Below the pieces are notes generated by a model, which saw only the letters and a program-made list of their open reading frames with translations, searched no databases and was not told where the DNA came from. DNA of 32,085 nt from NCBI GenBank assembly GCA_004124475.1, contig SCKK01000042.1:1-32085 (forward strand), given 5' to 3'. The stretch is from Fidelibacterota bacterium. Lineage in GTDB: Bacteria; Fidelibacterota; Marinisomatia; Marinisomatales; SCKK01. The translations under genes were made by a program, and so were the position numbers. Below are positions 17,889 to 24,879 of this stretch, piece by piece (the stretch's first letter is position 1; every line of letters begins with the position of its first letter).

Positions 17889-18142
17889 CTTCCTTTCCTC
17901 AATCTGTTTATCAATAAATTTCTTCCCAGCAGCAGATTTCAAATAGCGTTCCCTTTTTCTCGCTTCACTCCTTTCACCTACATACTCCATGTAAATAATT
18001 TCAAATGGGCGATAGTTCTTAGTAGCTCTTACTTTTCCAGCATTGTGATTCTTAAGACGGTCTGATGAATTCAGCTCATTCCTTTATATCGAAATATACC
18101 GCGTTGACTTTGAATTACGTAAACGTACCAACCTTTTTTCAC
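17868..18142 (-). pseudogene. GIY-YIG nuclease (UPF0213/COG2827-like), frameshifted
   Basis: GTG at 18140-18142, two bases after the tRNA-Ser(GCU) discriminator, opens KKGWYVYVIQSQRGIFRYKGMS and then hits TGA at 18071-18073. After a frame change near 18069-18075 the frame continues SSDRLKNHNAGKVRATKNYR, PFEIIYMEY and EARKRERYLKSAAGKKFID. This is the catalytic Arg/Glu half of a small GIY-YIG nuclease. The first motif is WYVYV, and the YIG motif reads YKG. Stop TGA 17868-17870 is contributed by the inserted palindrome. The family cuts DNA. Position between two copies of a tRNA end suggests it was cargo or driver of a mini-element. It is now probably dead. Confidence 0.85.
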
Positions 18143-18144
18143 TG

Positions 18145-18235
18145 CGGAGAGAGAGGGATTCGAACCCTCGAAGGAGCTTTTAACCCCTTACTCGCTTAGC
18201 AGGCGAGCGCCTTCAGCCAGCTCGGCCACCTCTCC
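18145..18235 (-). tRNA. tRNA-Ser (anticodon GCU)
   Basis: 91 nt, class II. Acceptor GGAGAGG/TCTCTCC (one G-U pair), discriminator G, D-arm GCCGAGCTGGCTGAAGGC. Anticodon stem CTCGC/GCGAG with loop CTGCTAA, anticodon GCT. Long variable arm; T-arm GAGGG-TTCGAAT-CCCTC. CCA is not encoded. The GIY-YIG frame begins two bases beyond its 3' end. Confidence 0.95.
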
Positions 18236-18320
18236 ATCGTGCAACTATTCCGAAAAAGCTCTTCCTAAAACTGCTATGAAAAAACCTCGTTCCGCATTTT
18301 CACTAAAAAACCGAATAGCA

Positions 18321-18336
18321 TCCGTCGGCTGACGGA
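18321..18336. repeat. TCCGT-type palindrome
   Basis: TCCGTC-GGCT-GACGGA, 6-bp stem; relative of the perfect palindrome TCCGTTAGCTAACGGA at 25009-25024. Confidence 0.7.
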
Positions 18337-18341
18337 TTCAG

Positions 18342-18357
18342 TCCCGATCTATTGGGA
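18342..18357. repeat. TCCCGAT-type palindromic repeat
   Basis: TCCCGATCTATTGGGA, an imperfect member of the family at 2219-2262, again at a tRNA D-loop position. Confidence 0.7.
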
Positions 18358-18458
18358 CCATCTCTCCATCTAACTTTTATCCTGAAAAATGTGTGGAAAT
18401 TTATCCCGACTCCTATTTGTTTTCAAAGAGAAAGTGTATTAAACTTTAGTATCACACT

Positions 18459-18977
18459 ATGAAGAAAGAATTGAATAATATTTATTTAATCGGCATGAGC
18501 GGAGTCGGAAAATCGACTGTGGGAAAGTTACTGGCAAATCGACTAAAATGGGCTTTTATCGATGTGAATCAAACCATTGAAGCCATTTATGATAAAAAAC
18601 TAACCGAAATAATAGACACCTTTGGTGAAGAATCATTCAGAAAAATGGAATCCACGTTGTTAGAAGAATTATCTCACGGTGAACATCAGGTGTTTGCCTG
18701 CAATTGTGATACAATTATAGAAGAGAGAAAACTAAACATAATGAAAAGATCTGGTGTTACCATATGGCTCGATGTTGCCATAGAGGATCTCCTTGAAAGG
18801 ATTAATAAAATGGAGAACCCAGTTATGCCTGAGGGAGATCCCGCAAAGATTATCCAGGAAATGATGAACTACCGCAATTCATATTACCAGCAAGCTGATG
18901 TCCGAATTGCAACTGAAAAAGTACCTCCTGAAGTAACTACCGAAAAGATCATTCAATTACTTCGCCAACTTCCTTGA
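18459..18977 (+). CDS. Divergent shikimate-kinase-like P-loop kinase
   Basis: 172 residues, the size of AroK/AroL. Walker A GMSGVGKST (12-20) is intact, and the fold order (FIDVNQTIE, ITDTFGEESFRKME-like segment with Arg61, IWLDV, MNYRNSYYQQAD) follows shikimate kinase. Shikimate-contacting positions deviate: the family D-x-D reads DVN (D35, N37), the GGG motif reads CNCD (81-84) and the lid R-P-L reads ENPVM. It can probably bind ATP, but shikimate may not be its substrate. It is the only complete non-IS gene on the plus strand, divergent from the tRNA-Ser locus and convergent with murA. Confidence 0.75.
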   Translation: MKKELNNIYLIGMSGVGKSTVGKLLANRLKWAFIDVNQTIEAIYDKKLTEIIDTFGEESFRKMESTLLEELSHGEHQVFACNCDTIIEERKLNIMKRSGVTIWLDVAIEDLLERINKMENPVMPEGDPAKIIQEMMNYRNSYYQQADVRIATEKVPPEVTTEKIIQLLRQLP

Positions 18978-18986
18978 ATCCGAGAA

Positions 18987-19014
18987 ATGGCATCCGTCAA
19001 TTAACGAATGACAT
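18987..19014. terminator. Possible bidirectional terminator hairpin
   Basis: ATGGCATCCGT / ACGAATGACAT pair at 9 of 11 positions around a 6-base loop, between the convergent ends of the kinase-like gene (18977) and murA (19038). An A-rich stretch lies on the murA side. It may be a decayed TCCGT-type palindrome reused as a terminator. Confidence 0.45.
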
Positions 19015-19037
19015 CTTTAAAGTGAAGAGAAAAAAAA

Positions 19038-20291
19038 TTATTCTTTTTCCCGCCAGATATCAGCACCCAATTGTTTGAATTTCTCTACTATTTTTTCGTA
19101 ACCTCTATCAATATGATATATCCGGGAAATATCAGTCCTTCCCTTTGCAGCCAATGCAACTAAAATGAGGGACGCGCTTGCCCTAATATCAGTAGACATA
19201 ACCGGAGCACCTTTCAGCTTTAATTGTCCTGTGACTGTTGCTGTATTCTGATCCAAAGTAATTTTTGCACCAAGTCTATTGAGTTCTGCAATATGCGTAA
19301 ATCTATCCTGGTATATTGTATCCGTGATTAACGAAGTCCCTTGTGCCAACACCATCAAAGCCATCCATTGTGCTTGGAGATCTGTGGGAAATCCGGGATA
19401 TACACCAGTTTTGATACTTCTCGGTAAAATTATTTCTCCACCAGAGATAGTTACCTGGTCCTTTTGCTCTATAATCTGACAGCCTACATCCCTTAACTTA
19501 TCCAACACATTTTCCAGATGGCGGACATTTATCCCTCGTATATTAATTTTATCCCCAATCATAGCGCCTGCAATTAAAAATGTTGCTGCCTCAATTCTAT
19601 CCGGTATTACCTCGAATTTTATCCCATATAATTCTTCTACCCCTTGAACAGTCAACTTATGGGTACCTATTCCGGATATATTTGCACCCATTTTATTGAG
19701 AAAGTCACATAAACAGGTTATCTCAGGTTCCCGAGCGGCATTCTCAATAACCGTAACTCCTTTTGCCTTCACAGCAGCCATCAAGGCATTCCCGGTAGCA
19801 CCTACAGATGATACTTCAAATTTTATCCGGCTGCCCTTCAATTGTTTACTTTTGGCAATTATATAACCTTCTGCAAGATTAACTTCTGCGCCCAAAATTC
19901 GCATTGCATCTACATGAAAATTAACGGGTCGAGGTCCCCATGCACATCCCCCAGGTAGTGACACTTTTGCATACCCAAATCTTGAAAGAAGTGGTCCGAG
20001 TACATAAAATGATGCTCTCATCGTTTTCACTAAACCGTAAGGGGCTTCAGGATGCTCACATTTTCTTGTATCAACAATTAGAACATTGTTTTCAAAGGAT
20101 ACTTCAGCACCGATGATTTTTAACAGTCTTATCATCGTTCGAGTATCAAGGAGATCGGGCACGCGAGTTATTTTATAAGTATCCGGTGATAAAAGTGTTG
20201 CCGCCATAACGGGTAATACAGCATTTTTCGCTCCACCGACTGTTACCTTTCCATTCAACCGTTTTCCACCCACAATGACAATTTTATCCAT
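19038..20291 (-). CDS. murA: UDP-N-acetylglucosamine 1-carboxyvinyltransferase
   Basis: First committed step of peptidoglycan synthesis: transfers enolpyruvate from PEP to UDP-GlcNAc in the cytosol. The product has 417 residues, normal length. GGAKNAVLPVMAATLL carries the substrate-binding Lys-Asn. The catalytic cysteine (Cys116) is in SLPGGCAWGPRPVNFH, so the enzyme should be fosfomycin-sensitive unlike Asp variants. GFPTDLQAQ and DRFTHIAELNRLGA complete the EPSP-synthase-type fold. It starts 7 bases after vanZ and is last in the HAD-acpS-nnr-vanZ-murA unit. Confidence 0.97.
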   Translation of the reverse strand: MDKIVIVGGKRLNGKVTVGGAKNAVLPVMAATLLSPDTYKITRVPDLLDTRTMIRLLKIIGAEVSFENNVLIVDTRKCEHPEAPYGLVKTMRASFYVLGPLLSRFGYAKVSLPGGCAWGPRPVNFHVDAMRILGAEVNLAEGYIIAKSKQLKGSRIKFEVSSVGATGNALMAAVKAKGVTVIENAAREPEITCLCDFLNKMGANISGIGTHKLTVQGVEELYGIKFEVIPDRIEAATFLIAGAMIGDKINIRGINVRHLENVLDKLRDVGCQIIEQKDQVTISGGEIILPRSIKTGVYPGFPTDLQAQWMALMVLAQGTSLITDTIYQDRFTHIAELNRLGAKITLDQNTATVTGQLKLKGAPVMSTDIRASASLILVALAAKGRTDISRIYHIDRGYEKIVEKFKQLGADIWREKE

Positions 20292-20298
20292 GATTAAA

Positions 20299-20673
20299 TC
20301 ATACCTTTGAATTCAATTCATTTTTACGGAAAATATCTTTCGACACCACCAAAAATCCACCTACAATTAATCCCGCTGAATCAGCAAACCAATCAGCTAC
20401 ACTGGATATCCTTCGAGGAATAAAATATTGAAACAACTCATCAAATATTCCAAACACCATCCCGGCAATAATCACCATCGTAACGAATTTTAACTCCTTT
20501 CTATCCAGGGATTGGACCAAAAGCCATCCTAACCCCGCATACTCTAAAAAATGGATTAATTTGTCCCATCCCAGGAATGGAAGTTTGGGAATGCTAGTAC
20601 CGGGAATGGATGAAAGAATTAGAATTAAGGTACAGTAAGCAACAAGAAGGATTCGATATTTAGTTACATTCAT
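20299..20673 (-). CDS. VanZ-like integral membrane protein
   Basis: 124 residues with about four hydrophobic segments (YCTLILILSS; LIHFLEYAGLGWLL; VTMVIIAGMVFGIFDE; SAGLIVGGFLVV). The VanZ signature is present: DKLIHFLEYAGLG, then FGIFDELFQYFIPRRISSVADWFADSAG with conserved acidic and aromatic positions. The molecular role of VanZ proteins is not settled; the founding member gives low-level teicoplanin resistance. The ATG overlaps the end of nnr by 14 bases and murA follows after 7, so it belongs to this envelope-related operon. Confidence 0.85.
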   Translation of the reverse strand: MNVTKYRILLVAYCTLILILSSIPGTSIPKLPFLGWDKLIHFLEYAGLGWLLVQSLDRKELKFVTMVIIAGMVFGIFDELFQYFIPRRISSVADWFADSAGLIVGGFLVVSKDIFRKNELNSKV

Positions 20674-22195
20674 ATTGATAAATCATATTCGGCAACACAT
20701 CTAAAAGGTCACTGGCAATCAACCCACGGTATCCGCGTTTTTCCAATAAAATATCTGCAGCTTTTCCATGAATGTAGACAGCAACTTCTGCCGCCGCTTC
20801 TAAAGGTACACCCTGGGCGGTAATTCCGGCAAGTATTCCTGTTAATACATCACCACTTCCTCCTGTAGCCAATCCTTGATGTCCTGTGGTAGAGACCACA
20901 ATCTGACCCTCAAAGCCGATCAGTGTAGGAGCACCTTTTAAAACGACCACACCGCCAATCATTCGGGATAGGTCTTTTAAAAATTCAAACGGACTTTCAA
21001 TGATCTTTTGCTTATTGATGTCAGTCAGCATTGCAGCTTCGCCATAATGAGGGGTTATAATAAACCTGCCTTCTAATTCTTGAAATAAATCCAAATTCCC
21101 ATGAAAAACTCTTAAAGCATCTGCGTCAATGATCATCGCTTTCGTAAATCTTTTAATAATCTTCCGAGCAAATTGAAGAGTTTCCTCATCGGTTCCCAGT
21201 CCAGGTCCTATGGCGAGCACATCACACCAATCAAGCTTTGTCTGTGCGTATTCAGCAGCTTTTCTACTGAAACGTCCACTTCCCGTATCAGGCAGTGGAT
21301 CTGTGATAACTTCGGTTAATTTTGTTTCATAAATGGGATTTAATGTTTCCGGGATACCCGCAATCACAAGACCGGCTCCTGCTCGTAATGCTGCTTCACA
21401 AGATAAACATGCAGCTCCTGTAAATCCACGAGAACCACCTAAAAAATATACCTTACCCTGTCTATGTTTATAGGTATCAGATGGAGGCTTTTGTAAATAG
21501 GTTTTTACAATGGATTCATTGGCTAATCTTTTATTCGATTCCACAATTTCAAATGATTTCTCCGGGTAGCCGATGTCTGCGACTTCTACAGTTCCAGCAT
21601 ATTCAACACCTGGATTAATAACAAGTCCCAGTTTTAAAAACCCCATAGTTACTGTGGTATCAGCTTTTATCCCAACGCCCAACACCTGACCATTATCAGA
21701 ATTAATTCCAGAGGGAATATCGATAGATAGTACAGGTTTTTTCGATTCATTCACGCTTTTAATCCATTCTGCTACATTTGCTCTTACCTTCCCATGAATT
21801 CCCGTTCCCAGAAGCCCATCGATCAATAAATCATATTCTTGGAAATCTATATTTTTCGGTGTGACATTATAATGACATGAGAGGCCTGCATTTATACATC
21901 TGTTATGGAATATTTTAGCATCACCCGTAATGTCTTCCGCGCTCACAATGGACAGGAGAGAAACTTTAACCCCAAATTTATTTATGTTAATTGCAGCAGC
22001 ATATCCATCTCCTCCATTGTTCCCTTTTCCGCAAATAATTGCCACTTTTTTCCCACCACTTACAAGCAACATTTTCTTTGCCTGATGAGCAACCGCCAGT
22101 CCAGCCGCACCCATCAAATTCTCTCCTGGGATACCGAGATCAGAAATGGCATATCCATCTATTTGCCTGGTTTCTTTTGATGAGAATATTTTCAC
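20660..22195 (-). CDS. nnr: Bifunctional NAD(P)HX epimerase / ADP-dependent dehydratase
   Basis: Repairs hydrated NAD(P)H. The N-terminal YjeF epimerase domain (GAAGLAVAHQA, ICGKGNNGGDGYAAA, DGLLGTGIHGKV) is followed by the ribokinase-like dehydratase (YFLGGSRGFTGAACLS, GPGLGTDEET, and GLATGGSGDVLTGILAG near the end). I place the start at GTG 22193-22195 (VKIFSSKETRQID), where family similarity begins, giving 511 residues. An in-frame ATG at 22276 would add 27 residues encoded largely by a palindromic repeat (22231-22259). No ribosome-binding site clearly favours either start. It follows acpS and overlaps vanZ by 14 bases. Confidence 0.93.
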   Translation of the reverse strand: MKIFSSKETRQIDGYAISDLGIPGENLMGAAGLAVAHQAKKMLLVSGGKKVAIICGKGNNGGDGYAAAININKFGVKVSLLSIVSAEDITGDAKIFHNRCINAGLSCHYNVTPKNIDFQEYDLLIDGLLGTGIHGKVRANVAEWIKSVNESKKPVLSIDIPSGINSDNGQVLGVGIKADTTVTMGFLKLGLVINPGVEYAGTVEVADIGYPEKSFEIVESNKRLANESIVKTYLQKPPSDTYKHRQGKVYFLGGSRGFTGAACLSCEAALRAGAGLVIAGIPETLNPIYETKLTEVITDPLPDTGSGRFSRKAAEYAQTKLDWCDVLAIGPGLGTDEETLQFARKIIKRFTKAMIIDADALRVFHGNLDLFQELEGRFIITPHYGEAAMLTDINKQKIIESPFEFLKDLSRMIGGVVVLKGAPTLIGFEGQIVVSTTGHQGLATGGSGDVLTGILAGITAQGVPLEAAAEVAVYIHGKAADILLEKRGYRGLIASDLLDVLPNMIYQYECN

Positions 22196-22230
22196 CTGAA
22201 GATAGTTTTGAGCATGGAGAATTGCCAGCT

Positions 22231-22259
22231 CCGCCTGACCATGTGCTCGGTCGGGCAGG
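22231..22259. repeat. CCTGCC-type imperfect palindrome at the nnr start
   Basis: CCGCCTGACC and GGTCGGGCAGG are complementary apart from one indel and one mismatch around an 8-base loop. It lies between the acpS stop and the first conserved residue of nnr and is open in the nnr frame. Confidence 0.6.
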
Positions 22260-22289
22260 TTTGTCCCAATAGCCATTGGGATGAATGTT

Positions 22290-22664
22290 TCATTTTACCT
22301 GAACAATAGCTACTGCTGTAGCAAGTAAGTTTGTATGGGCAATCGATATTTTTATATGATAAGAAGACGAAAGATCACATAAAACATTAACTGTAGGTGG
22401 TTTTCCCTCGCTTCGATTTATTTCAATTGATTTGAGGGGAATCGTCTCAGATTCTCCCATAGACATCAATGCCTTTTTCACCGCTTCTTTTGCCGCAAAT
22501 TTCCCAGCAAAATGAATATGTGGCGCTTGTCTTTTTTGACACCATTCTACTTCGTTCTGGGTAAAAACATGACGGAAAAACCGCTGCCCATGTGAGTTAC
22601 TAAGTTGATGTATTCTGTCAACTTCAACAATATCATTTCCAATACTAAAATTATTGTTCGCCAT
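22290..22664 (-). CDS. acpS: Holo-[acyl-carrier-protein] synthase
   Basis: Transfers 4'-phosphopantetheine from CoA to apo-ACP, needed for fatty acid synthesis. Starting at ATG 22662-22664 (MANNNFSIGNDIVEVDRI) gives 124 residues, the normal size; a longer frame back to 22760 would add 32 unrelated residues overlapping the HAD gene. Magnesium/CoA residues are the Asp of GNDIVEVDRI and the Glu of FAGKFAAKEAVKKAL. HIKISIAHTNLLATAVAIV is the expected C-terminal strand. The start overlaps the HAD gene end by 14 bases, indicating one transcript with HAD and nnr. Confidence 0.93.
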   Translation of the reverse strand: MANNNFSIGNDIVEVDRIHQLSNSHGQRFFRHVFTQNEVEWCQKRQAPHIHFAGKFAAKEAVKKALMSMGESETIPLKSIEINRSEGKPPTVNVLCDLSSSYHIKISIAHTNLLATAVAIVQVK

Positions 22665-23250
22665 TGATCGATTGGATAATATACACAATTTCGTAAATAT
22701 TATCCACATCCCAATCTGCTCCGGAATCCACAGTATCGAACGTATCCCCATATCGAGCAAAAACTGTTTTCATGCCTAATTGAGAAGCACCTACCATATC
22801 CCGTTCAGGCCAATCTCCCACCATGATGGCTTCTTCTGGTTTGATTTGTAATTTCTCTAATACCATTTTGAATCCTTTTGGGTCAGGTTTTCTGACGCCA
22901 ATATCGTCAAAAGTCAAAACCAAATCAAAGCTGTGATGCAGATTCAAATAATAAATTCGTAACCATGCTTCTCTTGCAGGTGCATCTGATATGACGGCAA
23001 TTTTGACCCCATTTCTTGCTATTTCTGTCAGGGTCTTTGAAACATTTGGGTAGGGCATTAACGACGCCTCTCGCGCTCTCCTGTAAGCTACAATGGCTGC
23101 TGCAAGGTATTTGTAATTCACTTTACCTGACAACTCTGTTAGAAAGTCATTAAAAACCTCCTGATTTTCCCATCCATGGGATTCATAGAGATGCATGATT
23201 TTTTTATATGATTCTTCAAGATCAACATCAAGACCGGCTTTAATCATCAT
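22651..23250 (-). CDS. HAD-superfamily hydrolase lacking its N-terminal motif I (truncated)
   Basis: 199 residues. Motifs II (AVISDAPA), III (GVRKPDPKGF) and IV (MVGDWPERDMVGA) of HAD subfamily IA are present. The start MMIKAGLDVDLEESY corresponds to roughly residue 30 of relatives, after the DxDGT nucleophile motif. Upstream there is an in-frame TAA at 23257-23259, and none of the three frames encodes DxDGT in the 60 bases before it. Without the nucleophile Asp it should not be a phosphatase. It is first in the acpS-nnr-vanZ-murA unit, with a nested palindrome cluster 60 bases upstream that may mark the break. Confidence 0.85.
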   Translation of the reverse strand: MMIKAGLDVDLEESYKKIMHLYESHGWENQEVFNDFLTELSGKVNYKYLAAAIVAYRRAREASLMPYPNVSKTLTEIARNGVKIAVISDAPAREAWLRIYYLNLHHSFDLVLTFDDIGVRKPDPKGFKMVLEKLQIKPEEAIMVGDWPERDMVGASQLGMKTVFARYGDTFDTVDSGADWDVDNIYEIVYIIQSINGEQ

Positions 23251-23309
23251 CAGAATTTAGAATATGAATAGGTTAGTACCTTACTGATAATATTTGTGTT
23301 TTTGTTGCC

Positions 23310-23383
23310 TGCCCCATAGGGAATAATGCCTGTCCCGTAGTCCCGATTTATCAAGAATCGTATCGGGGACCGTGATGGGGGCA
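23310..23383. repeat. Nested palindrome cluster
   Basis: Outer arms TGCCCCAT (23310-23317) and ATGGGGGCA (23375-23383) enclose GTCCCGAT (23340-23347) and ATCGGGGAC (23362-23370). It combines the CCTGCC-like and TCCCGAT-like families in the non-coding stretch 23251-23562, which holds no gene I can support. Confidence 0.7.
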
Positions 23384-23469
23384 AAAAATGAAAAATAAAC
23401 TATGAAAAATTGAGGTTCCAAGTTTCAAGTGACTATGAACTGTGGACTATGGACTTCTTTTTGGTTCTT

Positions 23470-23520
23470 CACAGGATCCTTCGGATGGCTCGTCTAGATT
23501 AGGTCATTGGCAATCCTGTG
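23470..23520. repeat. 51-bp hairpin element sharing 15 bp with the anticodon-loop insert
   Basis: CACAGGAT (23470-23477) and ATCCTGTG (23513-23520) form a perfect 8-bp stem. 23471-23485 (ACAGGATCCTTCGGA) is identical to part of the insert at 17746-17781, so both derive from one family. It lies downstream of the TPR gene. Confidence 0.7.
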
Positions 23521-23562
23521 CCCGTAAAAAATGGGCGTTTTCTGACACCCAAATTAAACATT

Positions 23563-24879
23563 TTATTCTACATTTTCGTATTTATGAGGATTTTTTATTT
23601 TGTCAATCTCATATTCAGCAGATTTTCTCCAAGAAGGATCTTTTCTTGCTTTTTCGAAAGCTTGTAATGCAGCGGTTTTATTCCCTAAGCATATTTCCGC
23701 AGTCCCTAATTCAAATTGTGCAGGGGCATAATTTTTCTTCGTCCTCAATGCTCCCAAAGCTGCCTCTCTCGCTTCGTCACATTGATCTGTGGCGTTATAT
23801 GCTTGAGACAGGAAGTACCAGGATTTAGGAGATTTATCATTCAAAGCCGTAGCAGTCAATAATGTGTTAATTGCTTCATCAAATCGTTCATGTTCCACAT
23901 AAATATTCCCCAAGTTTTGATAGGGTTTCGCATAACTTGGATCAACTTGAATTGCCATATTAAAAGCATTCTCTGCTGAATTAAAATCTTCCAGTATTAC
24001 ATAGATGGTTCCCATTTGCGAATGGGCTTTAGCATAGGTGGGGTCTACTTCAGTTGCTTTTTTTAAGGCTTCCAAACCTTCTTCCAGTCTATCATTTTTT
24101 TGTAAACCAAGTCCTAATCCAAACCATCCTTTCGAATAATTGGGTTCAATATTCACAGATTTTCTATAATTATCTATTGCTGCTGTATAATCTCCCAACT
24201 TTGTGTTTACTACTCCCAATTGATAATATGCTCTATAATATAGGGGATCCAATTCAAGTACAAGTTGATAACTTTCAATTGCACCATCATAATCTCCTCT
24301 CCGAATATATTGGTTCCCCTCATTGTATGTCCGGTTAGTCAATTTAGTCAGCGCTGAACTTGCCTGTTCATAATCAGGATTGATCGTTAAAGATTTCCTA
24401 AATTGATTGGCAGCTTCGCGTACATCGCCCTCTCGACTCACTGAAACTCCGATATAATATATGGGCGCAGCTGCATAAAGAGGAAGTTTTTCAATCACCA
24501 GATCAAATGTCACAATAGCTTTTTCATAGTCACCTGTTTCAAGACTTTTTTTTCCTGAATCCATCATCTTTGCCACATCATTTACCTTATCAAAATCAGC
24601 ACGATAGTCCTCATTATATTTATCAATTTCAATGGCACGATTTAAATGCTCACGACATGAATTTAAATCATTCCGAGTTAAATATACTTGACTCAAAATG
24701 AAGTAACCTTCTGCCAAACCATTATCAATTTTTAACGCCGACTTTACTGATTCTTCTGCGCCATTCAAATCACCTTGTTCTAAGAGTATTTTCCCCTGAT
24801 CAAGTAATTCATAAGGTGTTTGACACAGAACAATTGTGACAAGAAGTGATTGCATGAATGCGATTTTCTTTAATTCCAT
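23563..24879 (-). CDS. Secreted/periplasmic tetratricopeptide-repeat protein
   Basis: 438 residues. A signal peptide (about 1-20, LLVTIVLCQ; the Cys could make it a lipoprotein) is followed by roughly ten TPR units through to the end. Examples are AEGYFILSQVYLTRNDLNSC, YYRAYYQLGVVNTKLGDYTA, YSKGWFGLGLGLQKNDRLEE and YAKPYQNLGNIYVEHERFDE. TPR arrays are protein-binding scaffolds; nothing here identifies the partner. It appears monocistronic: palindromic elements lie downstream and tRNA-Leu(GAG)/secG lie upstream on the same strand, 260 bases away. Confidence 0.88.
   Translation of the reverse strand: MELKKIAFMQSLLVTIVLCQTPYELLDQGKILLEQGDLNGAEESVKSALKIDNGLAEGYFILSQVYLTRNDLNSCREHLNRAIEIDKYNEDYRADFDKVNDVAKMMDSGKKSLETGDYEKAIVTFDLVIEKLPLYAAAPIYYIGVSVSREGDVREAANQFRKSLTINPDYEQASSALTKLTNRTYNEGNQYIRRGDYDGAIESYQLVLELDPLYYRAYYQLGVVNTKLGDYTAAIDNYRKSVNIEPNYSKGWFGLGLGLQKNDRLEEGLEALKKATEVDPTYAKAHSQMGTIYVILEDFNSAENAFNMAIQVDPSYAKPYQNLGNIYVEHERFDEAINTLLTATALNDKSPKSWYFLSQAYNATDQCDEAREAALGALRTKKNYAPAQFELGTAEICLGNKTAALQAFEKARKDPSWRKSAEYEIDKIKNPHKYENVE

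Larger units (their letters stand above)
18319..18369 (-). pseudogene. 5' fragment of a tRNA-Ser(GCU) copy with palindromic replacements
   Basis: Sense strand reads GATGGAGAGATGG, nearly identical to the intact start GATGGAGAGGTGG. A 16-bp TCCCGAT-type palindrome then stands in place of the D-loop, followed by CTGAA (matching the intact D-arm end) and TCCGTC-AGCC-GACGGA where the anticodon arm should be. It begins 132 bases upstream of the intact tRNA. It and the 3' repeat at 17825-17888 may be two halves of one older tRNA. Confidence 0.65.

Noticed and set aside
18400-18458. Promoter of the kinase-like gene (TTTG and TATTAAAC-like boxes)
   Set aside because: Spacing fits neither the sigma-70 nor the Bacteroidetes TTTG/TAnnTTTG consensus well enough to call.
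23520-23536. GCCC/GGGC hairpin as terminator of the TPR gene
   Set aside because: The stem is only 4 bp and the T-run is in the loop rather than after the stem.
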